DNA of 64,000 nucleotides from Bog-756 sp963713625 (lineage in GTDB: Bacteria > Actinomycetota > Acidimicrobiia > Acidimicrobiales > RAAP-2): positions 434,001 to 498,000 of the forward strand of contig CAVQMN010000008.1 of the NCBI GenBank assembly GCA_963713625.1, read 5' to 3'. Numbering within the stretch: position 1 is the stretch's first letter; every line of letters starts with the position of its first letter. This document shows, piece after piece, positions 24,850-33,711 of this stretch. The notes beneath the pieces are model-generated. The model searched no databases and was not told the DNA's origin. It saw only the letters and a program-made list of their open reading frames with translations. The translations under genes were made by a program, and so were the position numbers.

Positions 24850-25842
24850 ATGCGGGAGCGCCATGTGGTCATCGTCGGTTACCCGGGAGTGCAGTCGCTC
24901 GACGCCGTCGGGCCCTTCGAGGTATTCGCCGGTGCCACCCGGGCTTCGCTGGCGCTCGGGGGCACGGGCCGCTACCGGGTGACCCTGGCCTCCAGCGACG
25001 GCCGGCCCCTGCGGGCCGAGAGCGGGGTGGGACTCTGCACCGATCCGCTGCCGCCGGTGGACGCACGGATCGACACACTGGTCCTCCCCGGCGGCGGGCG
25101 GGCCCAGGGCGGTCGCGCCGATCCCCGGCTCATGACCTGGATCCGCACCGTGGCCCCCCGCTGTCGGCGGGTGGCCACCGTGTGCACCGGAGCGTTCCTG
25201 GCCGCGGAAGCCGGACTCCTCGACGGGCGCCGGGTCACCACCCACTGGTCGCAGGCTGAGCGACTGGCAGCCGAATTCCCCGCACTGCGGGTCGACGCCG
25301 ACCCCATCTACCTCCAGGACGGGAAGTACTGGACCAGCGCCGGCGTCACCGCCGGGATCGACCTGGCCCTGGCGCTGGTGGACAAGGACCTCGGGGCCGA
25401 GGTGGCCCAGACCGTCGCCCGCTGGCTGGTGATGTTCCTCCACCGACCGGGCGGGCAGACCCAGTTCGCCACGCCGGTGTGGGTGCCCCGCGCCCGACGG
25501 TCGACCGTCCGCGCCGTGCAGACCATGGTCGAATCCGAGCCGTCCGGGGACCACCGGGTCCCGGTGCTGGCCGAAGCGGCATCCATGAGCGTTCGCCACT
25601 TCACCCGGGTGTTCACCGACGAGGTGGGTGAGACGCCGGGGCGGTTCGTCGAGCGAGTGCGCACCGAGGTGGCCCGACGTGAGCTGGAGACCACCGACGA
25701 CACCCTGGACCTCATCGCCTCGCGTTGCGGCTTCGGCACCGCAGAGACGCTGCGGAGGACATTCAAGCGGCAACTCGATGTTGCCCCCGACTCCTACCGG
25801 CGACGCTTCCGCGTCGTCAACGAACGAAAGGCGACCGCATGA
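24850..25842 (+). CDS. GlxA-type transcriptional regulator (DJ-1/PfpI + AraC)
   Basis: The 330-residue protein has an N-terminal DJ-1/PfpI amidotransferase-like domain (about 1-190) with TVCTGAFLAAEAGLL, where the nucleophile-elbow Cys is retained. A C-terminal AraC-type DNA-binding domain (about 230-325) shows VPVLAEAASMSVRHFTRVF and LDLIASRCGFGTAETLRRTF, the two helix-turn-helix units. GlxA regulators sense small metabolites and activate adjacent genes. The ATG at 24850 begins just before the first DJ-1 strand; a Met at 24835 is also possible. Its stop overlaps the next gene as ATGA, and that gene encodes a stand-alone DJ-1/PfpI protein, a common regulator-enzyme pairing. Confidence 0.93.
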   Translation: MRERHVVIVGYPGVQSLDAVGPFEVFAGATRASLALGGTGRYRVTLASSDGRPLRAESGVGLCTDPLPPVDARIDTLVLPGGGRAQGGRADPRLMTWIRTVAPRCRRVATVCTGAFLAAEAGLLDGRRVTTHWSQAERLAAEFPALRVDADPIYLQDGKYWTSAGVTAGIDLALALVDKDLGAEVAQTVARWLVMFLHRPGGQTQFATPVWVPRARRSTVRAVQTMVESEPSGDHRVPVLAEAASMSVRHFTRVFTDEVGETPGRFVERVRTEVARRELETTDDTLDLIASRCGFGTAETLRRTFKRQLDVAPDSYRRRFRVVNERKATA

Positions 25843-26486
25843 CCACCCTCCAGACCGTCATCCCGCTGTTCCCGGGTTTCACCGCCCTCGACGGCATCGG
25901 GCCCTATGAGGTCCTGCAGCGGATCCCGTCGATCGACGTCACCTTCATCGCCCATCAGCGGGGCGAGATCCGCAGCGACAACGAGATGGTGGGCATCACC
26001 GCCGACGGCACCTTCAGCGAGTTCCCCCGCCCCGACATCATCGTGTTCCCGGGCGGAACGGGGACCCGCCCCCTCGAGCTGGACGAGCCACTGCACCAGT
26101 GGCTGCGCCACGCGCACACCACGACCAAGCTCACCACCTCGGTCTGCTCCGGTTCCCTGGTCCTCGGCGCCGCCGGCCTCCTCAAGGGGATGACCGCCAC
26201 CACGCACTGGTCCTGTTTTCCCGAACTCGAAGCCCACGGTGCCATCCCCACCCCGCAGCGCGTCGTGGAGCACATCGACAAGCGGATCATCACCTCGGCC
26301 GGGGTGTCGAGCGGGATCGACATGGCTCTCCGGATGGTGGAACTGCTGGTCGACCGGACCGCGGCCGAGGCTGCGCAGCTGATGATCGAATACGACCCCC
26401 AGCCGCCCTTCGACTCGGGCTCGCTGGCCAAGTCGAGCCAAGCCACGCTTACCCGGGTGATGGAGTACGCCGCACTCCGCCGCTGA
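25839..26486 (+). CDS. DJ-1/PfpI family protein, isonitrile-hydratase-like
   Basis: The 215-residue single DJ-1 domain has VIPLFPGFTALDGIGPYEVL at the N-terminus. The acid residue at the nucleophile pocket (Asp/Glu in DGIGPYE) is present, as is the catalytic-type Cys in TSVCSGSLVLGAAGLL with TTHWSCF following. This pattern is shared with isonitrile hydratase InhA and ThiJ-like enzymes. It starts at an ATG overlapping the GlxA stop, with GAAAGG upstream, and so is co-translated with a regulator of the same fold. The reaction (hydration of an isonitrile or glyoxalase/deglycase-like) is inferred. Confidence 0.88.
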   Translation: MTTLQTVIPLFPGFTALDGIGPYEVLQRIPSIDVTFIAHQRGEIRSDNEMVGITADGTFSEFPRPDIIVFPGGTGTRPLELDEPLHQWLRHAHTTTKLTTSVCSGSLVLGAAGLLKGMTATTHWSCFPELEAHGAIPTPQRVVEHIDKRIITSAGVSSGIDMALRMVELLVDRTAAEAAQLMIEYDPQPPFDSGSLAKSSQATLTRVMEYAALRR

Positions 26487-26561
26487 ACGCACGCCGCGGA
26501 ACGCACGCCGCCGCTGAAACGCACGCCGCCGCGGCGACGGTCCCTCGGTGACCGTATGCGC

Positions 26562-27785
26562 TCAGTCGGACAGCGCCTGGTACACGAGGGCCCGGAGCTG
26601 GGCCCGGATCGGGTACGCGAACGAAGGGAGCAACTGGGTCATGAATACCGCGGCCACGTCCTCCACCGGGTCGATCCAAAAGGCCGTGCTCGCCGCGCCG
26701 CCCCAGTAGTACTCGCCCACCGAACCGGCGGTGGCCGTGGCGGCCGGTCCCTGGCCGACGGCGAAGCCGAGGCCGAAGCCGGCGCCGCTGAAACCCGCTT
26801 CACCGAAACCACCGATCGCCAGCCGAGCCAGATCCTGGCCGCCGGGGAGGTGGTTGCAGGTCATGAGGTCCAGTGTCTTCCGGCCGATGAGCCGGTGGCC
26901 GTCCAGCTCACCCCGGCCGAGCAGCATCTGGCAGAAGCGGAGGTAGTCGGCCGTCGTCGACACCAGCCCGCCGGCCCCTGACAGGTACGAGCGCTGCCGA
27001 CGGTAGGAGCTCCGCTCGGGATCGTCCATCAGCTCGGGTGGGCCACCCTTGCGGTAGCGGTAGCAGGCGGCAAATCGGTCGATCGAGTCGGCGGGGACAG
27101 AGAAGTCGGTATCGGACATGCCGAGCGGCTCGAACACATTGGTCCGCAGGTACCGGTCAAAGGTCTGACCCGAAAGGATCTCGACCAACCGGGCGCAGAT
27201 ATCGGTGGAGAGCCCGTAGTTCCAGTGGGTGCCCGGTTGGAATTTGAGCGGGTACCCGGCCAGGAGGGTGCAGACACCTTCGAGGGTCAACCCGTGACGG
27301 GCGGCATGCACCTCGGCGGCGAAACGGTCGTCGGTCGGGTGGCCCGGCACCAAGCTTCCGGCCAGACCGGTCATGTGGGTCAGGGCATCCAGCACGGTCA
27401 TCGGCCGGTCCGGTTCAACCAGCCGGAGGGAGTCGTCGGCTTGGAGCTCGCCCACCTTCAGCCCCCGCCACTCGGCGATGTACCGGTCCACCGGATCGGT
27501 GAGTTGGAATGCCCCCTGTTCGTAGAGCTGCATCAGGGCGAGGGAGGCGATCGGCTTGGTCATCGAATAGATGCGCCAGATGGTGTCGTCCCCCACCGGT
27601 GTGGAGCGCTCGCGGTCCATGAGGCCGAGCGATCGCCAGTAGGCCAGACGGCCGCCCCGGGTGACGGCGATCTGGCATCCGGTGAGCTTTCCGTTCCCGA
27701 CGTAGCGATCCTCGAAGTGCCCGGTGAGGCGTTCGAGGCGCGCCGCGTCGAAGCCGGCACCCTCCGGGTCGACCTCCACGCTCAA
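26562..27785 (-). CDS. Serine beta-lactamase-fold hydrolase (esterase/EstB-like)
   Basis: The 407-residue protein has class C beta-lactamase/penicillin-binding motifs: catalytic Ser-Lys in YSMTKPIAS (about 94-102), Tyr in HWNYGLSTD and a C-terminal WGGAAST in place of the KTG box. These features fit the EstB-like esterases and 1,4-butanediol-diacrylate esterase group more than true beta-lactamases. No signal peptide is visible, so it acts in the cytoplasm. It follows directly the SDR gene at 27829 (same strand, 43 bp gap), which with the acyl-CoA dehydrogenase suggests a lipid or xenobiotic catabolic operon. The substrate is unknown. Confidence 0.9.
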   Translation of the reverse strand: MSVEVDPEGAGFDAARLERLTGHFEDRYVGNGKLTGCQIAVTRGGRLAYWRSLGLMDRERSTPVGDDTIWRIYSMTKPIASLALMQLYEQGAFQLTDPVDRYIAEWRGLKVGELQADDSLRLVEPDRPMTVLDALTHMTGLAGSLVPGHPTDDRFAAEVHAARHGLTLEGVCTLLAGYPLKFQPGTHWNYGLSTDICARLVEILSGQTFDRYLRTNVFEPLGMSDTDFSVPADSIDRFAACYRYRKGGPPELMDDPERSSYRRQRSYLSGAGGLVSTTADYLRFCQMLLGRGELDGHRLIGRKTLDLMTCNHLPGGQDLARLAIGGFGEAGFSGAGFGLGFAVGQGPAATATAGSVGEYYWGGAASTAFWIDPVEDVAAVFMTQLLPSFAYPIRAQLRALVYQALSD

Positions 27786-27828
27786 CCCAGCCGTTCCCGG
27801 ACCACCTCGTCACGGACGTCGACCGGGA

Positions 27829-28749
27829 TCACGAATCCCTCCGTCCCGACATGTTGGCGTTGGGGGCCGCCCTCGACACCAACCCGGGGATGACGTCACC
27901 GAGCTCCGACGGCTCCCAGCGGTCGTCCTTGGTCACCCCGGGTCCGGCCACCCACCCCTCGGCCACGCTGATATGGCCACCGAACACGTTGAACACCCGG
28001 CCGGTGATGGCCGCGGCCTCGGAACTGGCCAGCCATACCACCAGCGGGGCGATGTTGTCGGGGTCGTTCGGGTCGAACTCGTCCGGCTTCCGCTCGGACT
28101 GCCCTTCGCCGAAGCCCAGATTTTCGGTCATCCGGGTCAGCGCGGCAGGGGCGATGGCGTTGACGGTGACTCCGTAACGGCCGAGTTCCATCGCCGCGAT
28201 CACCGTCATCGAGGCAATGCCGGCCTTGGCCGCGCCGTAGTTGGTCTGGCCCACGTTGCCGTAGATGCCCGACGGGGAGGTGGTGTTGATGATCCGGGCG
28301 TCGTTCGTCTCGCCGGCCTTGACCCGTTCGCGCCAGTACTCGGCCGCCCACCGCATCGGCGCGAACGTGCCGCGCAGGTGCACCCGGATGACCGCGTCCC
28401 ACTCCGTATCGGACATGTTGACCAACATCCGGTCTCGCAGGATGCCCGCGTTGTTGACCAGGACGTCGAGACCACCGAAGGTGTCGATGGCGGTGGCGAT
28501 CAACCGTTGGGCGCCGTCCCAGTCGCTGATGTCCTCACCGTTGGCCACCGCTTCGCCGCCCATGCCCCGGATCTCCTGGACGACCTCGCCCGCAGGGCCC
28601 TCCGACGAACCGCTCCCGTCGACTTCGGCACCGAGGTCGTTGACCACCACCTTGGCCCCCTGACGGGCGAACTCGATGGCATGGCCCCGGCCGATGCCGC
28701 GACCGGCGCCGGTGACGACGACGATCCTTCCTTCACAGATCCCTGGCAT
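27829..28749 (-). CDS. Short-chain dehydrogenase (hydroxyacyl-CoA dehydrogenase-like)
   Basis: The 306-residue NAD(P)-binding enzyme has VVVTGAGRGIGRGHAIEFAR (cofactor glycines), DVLVNNAGILRD, catalytic Ser in INTTSPSG and YGAAK. The insert KVVVNDLGAEVDGSGSSEG is typical of the peroxisomal multifunctional enzyme-2/17-beta-HSD4-like group, which oxidises 3-hydroxyacyl-CoAs. The ATG at 28749 has a strong GAGGAAAGAGGGGGAG ribosome site; the longer frame to 28791 does not. It lies between the acyl-CoA dehydrogenase gene upstream (17 bp) and the beta-lactamase-fold hydrolase downstream, pointing to beta-oxidation of an unknown acyl chain. Confidence 0.92.
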   Translation of the reverse strand: MPGICEGRIVVVTGAGRGIGRGHAIEFARQGAKVVVNDLGAEVDGSGSSEGPAGEVVQEIRGMGGEAVANGEDISDWDGAQRLIATAIDTFGGLDVLVNNAGILRDRMLVNMSDTEWDAVIRVHLRGTFAPMRWAAEYWRERVKAGETNDARIINTTSPSGIYGNVGQTNYGAAKAGIASMTVIAAMELGRYGVTVNAIAPAALTRMTENLGFGEGQSERKPDEFDPNDPDNIAPLVVWLASSEAAAITGRVFNVFGGHISVAEGWVAGPGVTKDDRWEPSELGDVIPGLVSRAAPNANMSGRRDS

Positions 28750-28765
28750 GACTCCCCCTCTTTCC

Positions 28766-30139
28766 TCAGCCGTTTGCGGGAAGTTCGGCAAACGGCGTAT
28801 TCCTGTCCGGTCCGGGCTCCTTCGGGAGCCCGAGTACGCGTTCGCCGATGATGTTGCGCTGGATCTGGTCCGTCCCGCCGTAGATGGAAGGGGCGGGTGA
28901 AAGCAGGGCGAGTTCGGTGACCATGGCGTTGCGCGGTCTGCCCGTGGCCCGGGCCAACGCCTTCCGGCCGGCCTCGTCGTAGGCGTGGAGCATGCCCCCG
29001 GCCCCGATGATCCGGAGGCCGAGGTCCCGGGAGAGGCGGATGATCTGGCTCATGGAGAGCTTGGCGATATTGGGCATGCCCGGTATGTCCCGCCCTGCCT
29101 GCTTGGCCGCCTTCAAACGCAGCGAGTTGAAGCGGCCGAGTTCGCCGAGGGTGTAGAGCCGGGCCAGGTCCTGGCGCACGAGCGGGTCCGAGCCGACGTC
29201 GGAGTCCTTGGCCAGCGCCATCAACAGCTCCGGCCCGCCCGACATCAACCCGAGGGTGGCCGATTCGCCATCCCCTTCGGTGGTGCCTGCCCCCGACCCG
29301 TTGCCGTCGCCAGCCCTGCCGGTCCGGCGCCCGACCGGGGCCACGAAATCGCCCACCCTGCGCTCGAGGTGACCGGCCACCGTCCCCGGAGTCGCTCCCG
29401 AGCCCAGGGGGGAGCCGGCACCGGAGCCGAGCCCGGCGCGCTCGTTCATCAGGGTGGTGTTGGCCACCGCCCACCCGTGGTTCTCCCCGCCGATCAACGC
29501 GTCGTCGGCCACCCGGGCGTCGGTCATGAAGACCTCGTTGAACAGGGCACGACCGGTCATCTCTCGCAGCGGACGAACCTCCACCCCGGGCTGATGCATG
29601 GGGAGGGCGAAGTAGCTGATCCCCTGGTGCTTGGGCACGTGGGTATCGGTACGGGCCAGAAGCATGCCCAGATCCGCGTACTGACCACCCGAGGTCCAGA
29701 CCTTCTGGCCGTTCACGATCCACTCGTCGCCGTCGCGGACGGCGCGGGTCTGCAGGCCGGCCAGGTCCGAACCCGCGGCCGGTTCGCTGAACAGCTGGCA
29801 CCACGCCTGACGGCCGGTCACGATGTCACGGACGTAGGTGTCGATCTGCTGGCGCGTCCCGTGGCTGGCGATGGTCGGGGCGGCCAGCAGCAGTCCCAGC
29901 CCAGCCGGGGGGCCGAGGGCCCCCGACGCCTTGATCCTCTGCTGGACCCGGATCCCGTCGGTGCGCGACAGGCCGCGGCCGTAGGCATCGGTGGGCAGCG
30001 AGGGGGCGGACCAACCGGCCAGGCCCAGTCGCTCCCACCATTCGGCCACGGTGACGTCCGGGTCCCAGTTCTCGGACAACCAACTGTCGAGTTCGTCCAG
30101 CAACGGGTCGGCAGTGTCGGTCATCTGGGTGGTGGTCAT
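28766..30139 (-). CDS. Acyl-CoA dehydrogenase (FadE-like)
   Basis: The 457-residue flavoenzyme has the central motif QLFSEPAAGSDLAGLQTRA (FAD/substrate contact), WIVNGQKVWTSGG, and the C-terminal SIYGGTDQIQRNIIGERVLG typical of actinobacterial FadE proteins. It catalyses alpha,beta-dehydrogenation of acyl-CoA esters. Between about 270 and 320 there is a low-complexity Gly/Ser/Thr insertion (GSGAGSPLGSG, DGNGSGAGTTEGDG) not found in the core fold. The ATG at 30139 gives normal length, with an AGGAGG 12 nt upstream; upstream Met codons at 30178 and 30262 are in frame but lack support. It is the first gene of a three-gene minus-strand operon and divergent from an SDR gene. Confidence 0.9.
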   Translation of the reverse strand: MTTTQMTDTADPLLDELDSWLSENWDPDVTVAEWWERLGLAGWSAPSLPTDAYGRGLSRTDGIRVQQRIKASGALGPPAGLGLLLAAPTIASHGTRQQIDTYVRDIVTGRQAWCQLFSEPAAGSDLAGLQTRAVRDGDEWIVNGQKVWTSGGQYADLGMLLARTDTHVPKHQGISYFALPMHQPGVEVRPLREMTGRALFNEVFMTDARVADDALIGGENHGWAVANTTLMNERAGLGSGAGSPLGSGATPGTVAGHLERRVGDFVAPVGRRTGRAGDGNGSGAGTTEGDGESATLGLMSGGPELLMALAKDSDVGSDPLVRQDLARLYTLGELGRFNSLRLKAAKQAGRDIPGMPNIAKLSMSQIIRLSRDLGLRIIGAGGMLHAYDEAGRKALARATGRPRNAMVTELALLSPAPSIYGGTDQIQRNIIGERVLGLPKEPGPDRNTPFAELPANG

Positions 30140-30328
30140 CGTCCGTTTCGCCTCCTGGTCGGTGGTGCTCGCTGACATCGCCCGTCGATCTGGGCTTCCC
30201 GCGAGTGGGGTACGGCCGACACCCGACGGTACCATTGCCCCGCCGATCCCGCCGTCCGGCATCCGATGGCATCGGGCAGCCCGACGCCGGTGGAGCGGGC
30301 ACCGAGCGAGACATGGGAGTGCCCCAAC

Positions 30329-31186
30329 ATGACCTCACAGCGACCGGACGACGTCCCCCCGATCGATGACTGGAACCGCCTCCTCGAGGGACGGGTGGCC
30401 GTGGTCACCGGAGGCGGGGACGGAATCGGCGGGGCCATCTCGCGGCTGTTCGCCCGGCACGGCGCGTTGGTGGAGATGGCCGAGATCGACGAGCACCGGG
30501 CCGCCCGCACCTTGCAGGCCATCGCGGACGAGGGCGGGGCCGGCCGGGTCCACGTCGTCGACGTCACCGACCCCGCTGACGTCGATCGACTGGCCTCCGA
30601 AGTCCTGACCCGACACGGTCGCATCGACGTTCTGGTGAACAACGTGGGGGACTACCGCCCGTCGGTCCGGTTCGAACAGTCGACGCCTGAGTCGTGGGAC
30701 ACCATGTACCACATCAACCTGTTCCACATCTTGGCCACCACGCGCGCTTTTCTCGGCAGCATGACGGCCGCCGGCCACGGCTCGATCGTCAACCTGCACT
30801 CGGTCGAAGGGCTGCGGGGCTTCCCCGGCGATCCGGTGTACGCGGCCATGAAGGCGGCCGCCGCCCACTTCACCACCTCCCTCGCCGTGGCCGTGGGTCG
30901 TTCCGGCGTACGGGTCAACGGGATCGGGCCCGATCTGACCCAGACCCCCCAGGTGGACTACCTGAGCGGCCCCGAGGGGCCAGAGGACCTGTGGCCGTCC
31001 TGGGCACCGGTGGGCCGGGTCGGCTGGCCGGAGGACCAAGCCCGGGTGGCCCTCTTTTTGGCTTCGGACCTGTCCGCCTACGTCACCGGCCACAACATCC
31101 CGGTGGACGGCGGTACCCGGGCCGGCGGGGGATGGTTCTACTCCCCCAAGGCGGGGAGATTCGTCAACCGGCCCCGGTCCCTCTGA
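30329..31186 (+). CDS. Short-chain dehydrogenase/reductase
   Basis: The 285-residue Rossmann enzyme has VAVVTGGGDGIGGAISRLFA (cofactor binding), DVLVNNVGDYRPS, catalytic Ser in NLHSVEG and Tyr-Lys in YAAMK. It ends with GHNIPVDGGTRAGGGW, the usual SDR substrate-loop/C-terminal strand. The substrate is unknown; proximity to acyl-CoA genes suggests a hydroxy-lipid or alcohol. The ATG at 30329 sits behind a GGGAG; the longer frame to 30266 lacks support. It is divergent from the acyl-CoA dehydrogenase gene and converges with the DMT transporter, separated by 12 bp. Confidence 0.9.
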   Translation: MTSQRPDDVPPIDDWNRLLEGRVAVVTGGGDGIGGAISRLFARHGALVEMAEIDEHRAARTLQAIADEGGAGRVHVVDVTDPADVDRLASEVLTRHGRIDVLVNNVGDYRPSVRFEQSTPESWDTMYHINLFHILATTRAFLGSMTAAGHGSIVNLHSVEGLRGFPGDPVYAAMKAAAAHFTTSLAVAVGRSGVRVNGIGPDLTQTPQVDYLSGPEGPEDLWPSWAPVGRVGWPEDQARVALFLASDLSAYVTGHNIPVDGGTRAGGGWFYSPKAGRFVNRPRSL

Positions 31187-31198
31187 CCGCGTGACCAG

Positions 31199-32158
31199 TC
31201 ACTTCAAGGGCAGTTGCTTGAGCACCTCGGGTGGGACCTGATCCTGGACGGCGTCAACCAACCGCTTGGATCTGGAACGGAGCGACAGCAGCTCCGAGTA
31301 GCGCTCGTCGTCCCCCTTCATCCCAGAGATCAGCGGCGAGTGGGCGATGGACACGGCGCCGATGAACATGACCAGGAGGGACAGCGCCTCCAGGGGGCCG
31401 AAGACCCCTGCGGTCCGCAGGTTGTCCCCGAACAGGCCGATGCCGATGGCGATGCTGGCCAACGGGTCCACCAGCACGAGCGCGGTCTGTGAGGCGGCGA
31501 TGGGTCCTGCGTGGAAGGCGTTCTGGGCCAGGAACACCGACCCCACACCGCACACGGCCAGTCCGTAGGTCTGCCAGTGGACGAACATCTGGGTCCAGTC
31601 GGCGGCCACGTAGTCGCCCACCGTCTTGATGAGCGAGGCGGTGAAGGCGAACCCGACGGCGCCGGCCGCACCGAACATCGCCGCCCGCCACCAGCGGGGG
31701 CCCCGCAGGGCCAGGACGATGGCCAACAGAATCACTCCCCCGCACACGGACCCGGCCACCAGCCAACCCAGATTGGTCGGGACGAGCTGCCCGCCCCCGG
31801 GTTGGGCGAAGGCCAGGAACCCGGCCAGACCGCCCGCCGCGGCCAGGCAACCGAGCCACTCCCGCAGCCCGATGCGGAAGCGGAACCAGGTGGCCAGCAA
31901 GAGGACGAGGAACAGCAGCTCGGTGGTCAGAATGGGCTGCACCTGGCTGAGGTCACCGAGGTGGAGGGCCACGGCCTGGGTCAGGAACGAGGCCACCATG
32001 ATGGCGAAGCCGAGCAGCCACACCCCGCGCTTGAGGGCGTGGGTCAGCAGGCTCAACCGCAGCGTCGACTCGGCCGGGGCGTCCTCGACCCCCATCCGCT
32101 GCAGAATGCTGGTCAGCGCGTTGGCCAGCGCGCTGAACGTCGCGAGCAGATAGACCAT
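31199..32158 (-). CDS. DMT-family (NIPA/EamA-like) transporter
   Basis: The 319-residue protein has nine to ten membrane helices. The first starts YLLATFSALANALTSILQR; others include LGDLSQVQPILTTELLFLVL and AGPIAASQTALVLVDPLASI. A cytoplasmic tail follows with basic and acidic clusters (about 275-319: KGDDERYSELLSLRSRSKR). It is a distant paralogue of the transporter at 22598. The ATG overlaps the TGA of a short upstream frame (32158-32328) as TGATG, indicating coupling. The substrate, possibly Mg2+ or a small metabolite by family, is not predictable. It is convergent with an SDR gene. Confidence 0.88.
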   Translation of the reverse strand: MVYLLATFSALANALTSILQRMGVEDAPAESTLRLSLLTHALKRGVWLLGFAIMVASFLTQAVALHLGDLSQVQPILTTELLFLVLLLATWFRFRIGLREWLGCLAAAGGLAGFLAFAQPGGGQLVPTNLGWLVAGSVCGGVILLAIVLALRGPRWWRAAMFGAAGAVGFAFTASLIKTVGDYVAADWTQMFVHWQTYGLAVCGVGSVFLAQNAFHAGPIAASQTALVLVDPLASIAIGIGLFGDNLRTAGVFGPLEALSLLVMFIGAVSIAHSPLISGMKGDDERYSELLSLRSRSKRLVDAVQDQVPPEVLKQLPLK

Positions 32159-32328
32159 CAGGCCAGGATGTCCAGCGTTCTGTCGGCAAGAACGCCCTGG
32201 CCGCCGACGGGTTCGCCTTCCCGGGACCAGAACGGCCGTGGGCCACCCGGCTCCTTGTGAAGCAAATCACGAATCAGGAACGGTCCGCCTTCCGGCACGA
32301 ACGCCCCGACTTCATGGGATCTGATCAT
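32158..32328 (-). CDS. Small hypothetical protein coupled to the DMT transporter
   Basis: A 56-residue frame begins at ATG 32328, after GAGCGAGGCGAC, and ends at a TGA overlapping the DMT start (TGATG). The product starts MIRSHEVGAFVPEGGPF and contains LIRDLLHKEPGGPRPFWSRE, hydrophilic with no membrane segment. Its codon choice is less GC-biased than its neighbours (ATT, GAT, TTG, CTT). An in-frame Met at 32367 would give 69 residues. No family is recognised. The exact stop/start overlap and the in-frame length argue for a real gene, perhaps a regulator of the transporter. Confidence 0.5.
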   Translation of the reverse strand: MIRSHEVGAFVPEGGPFLIRDLLHKEPGGPRPFWSREGEPVGGQGVLADRTLDILA

Positions 32329-32500
32329 GTCGCCTCGCTCAACCCAGTGGACGCCCCTCTTCGACATCAGGGTAATCGGAGGAAGTGTGGGGTCACGCAC
32401 TCCTCCCGCGGACCGTCCGGGTGCCCGGCCGCCGCCCGCTCCCAGCGAGTCCCAAGGGGTCTCCCAGGAGACGCCAAGGAGAGGCGAGCACGGTGGCTCC

Positions 32501-33088
32501 ATGATCGTCCGGTGCCGGGGACAACGAGTGCTGTGGCTGGTCCGCCCGGACGCAGCCGCCCGGTCATCGGAGTCCGGGCTCACCGAGTCCGGACAGCGCC
32601 AGGTCCTCCGGGTGGCCGCGCTGCTGGCCAGCAAGGACATAGCCGGCGTCTACGCCAACGACGCCGCCGGGGCATGGGACGCGGCCGCGGTCATCGCCGG
32701 TCAGCTGGGCCGGCAGGTGAGCACCGACGGGCGACTGTGCCGGCAGGCAGCCGACGAACCCGACGAGGACCTCTTCCTCCGGTACGCCACCTTCGTCGAG
32801 TGGATCGGGTCCCGCCGGTACCCGGGCGATCTCGTGGTGGTGGCCGACGCTTCGAGCCTCGCGATGCTCCGTGCTGTTTCATCCGGCCACTCGCCCCCGG
32901 CTCCACCGCGAGGGAGCATGGCCCCGGCCCGGGTCTGCCGGGTGGTCCTGGCCACGCCGGCCGGCCGGGCTCAGGTCGGGACCGCTCCCACCACATCGTC
33001 CACCTGGACGCCGAGGCCGGGCAGGGAGCCGCGGTTGACGGCGTCCCCGAAGCTGAACACGCCCCCGTCCCGGCCGATCAGGTTGTAG
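32501..33088 (+). CDS. Degenerate histidine-phosphatase-like protein (predicted inactive)
   Basis: The 195-residue protein follows the phosphoglycerate-mutase fold: VLWLVRPDAA at the first strand, SGLTESGQRQVLRVAALL, AGVYANDAAGAWDAAAVI, then DLVVVADASSLAMLRAV. The catalytic RHG has become Arg-Pro-Asp, and the second histidine (normally SHG) is Asp-Ala, so both active-site His residues are gone and it should be inactive. The first 120 residues keep the family pattern; the Pro-rich last about 55 residues do not, and overlap the convergent G1 peptidase by 118 bp. The ATG at 32501 is chosen; upstream in-frame sequence is Pro/Arg-rich. There is no good ribosome site. Confidence 0.6.
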   Translation: MIVRCRGQRVLWLVRPDAAARSSESGLTESGQRQVLRVAALLASKDIAGVYANDAAGAWDAAAVIAGQLGRQVSTDGRLCRQAADEPDEDLFLRYATFVEWIGSRRYPGDLVVVADASSLAMLRAVSSGHSPPAPPRGSMAPARVCRVVLATPAGRAQVGTAPTTSSTWTPRPGREPRLTASPKLNTPPSRPIRL

Positions 33089-33711
33089 CCCTGGCCGTCG
33101 GGGGAGCCGACCAGGTCGACGATGTCGTTGACGTCGACACCGAGTGAAGGCAGGTCGCCGAAGGAGTGGGCGTCGCCGAAGGCGGTGACCGTGCCGTCGG
33201 TCCCCACCACCCAGTAGCCGCCCCCGTCGGGGGTGGAAGCGATGGCCACCGCCCCGGTGGGGGCGTTCCCGCCGTAGGTGGCATCGCCGAAGGCGTAGAC
33301 GGAACCGTCCGCCCCCACCAGCCAGTAGCCGTTGTCGTCGGCGGTGGCGGTGATGCCCACGATGTCGTCCACCTCGACCCCGAGCCCGGGCAGGGAGTTC
33401 TCGAAGGGGGCGTTGAAGGCGAACACGCCCCCGTCCCGGCCCACCAGAAAGTAGCCCTGGTCGTCGCGGGTGGGCACGATGCCCACGATGTCGTCCACCG
33501 CCACCCCCATCCCGGGCAGGGAGTTCACGAAGGGGGCGTTGAAGGCGAACACCCCGCCGTCGGCGCCCACCAGCCAGTACCCGTCGTCCGCCGCCGTCGA
33601 CACCATGCCGGTGATGTCGTCCACCGCCACCCCGAGCCCGGGCAGGGAGCCGTAGAAGGTGCCCCCGAAGGCGAACACCCCGCCGTCGGCACCGACCAGG
33701 TCGTAGCCGGA
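32971..33711 (-). repeat. Six 126-bp-period coding repeats in the G1 peptidase
   Basis: Each unit encodes about 42 residues beginning GY[DWFN]LVG. DNA similarity between units is high for the first three (shared stretches such as CCGGGCAGGGAG on the plus strand), then decays; unit 4 is about five residues short. Recombination within the array could change repeat number. Confidence 0.85.

Noticed and set aside
26487..26540. Three short ACGCACGCCGC copies between convergent genes
   Set aside because: The units are irregular, only partly alike and too few to call a repeat element.
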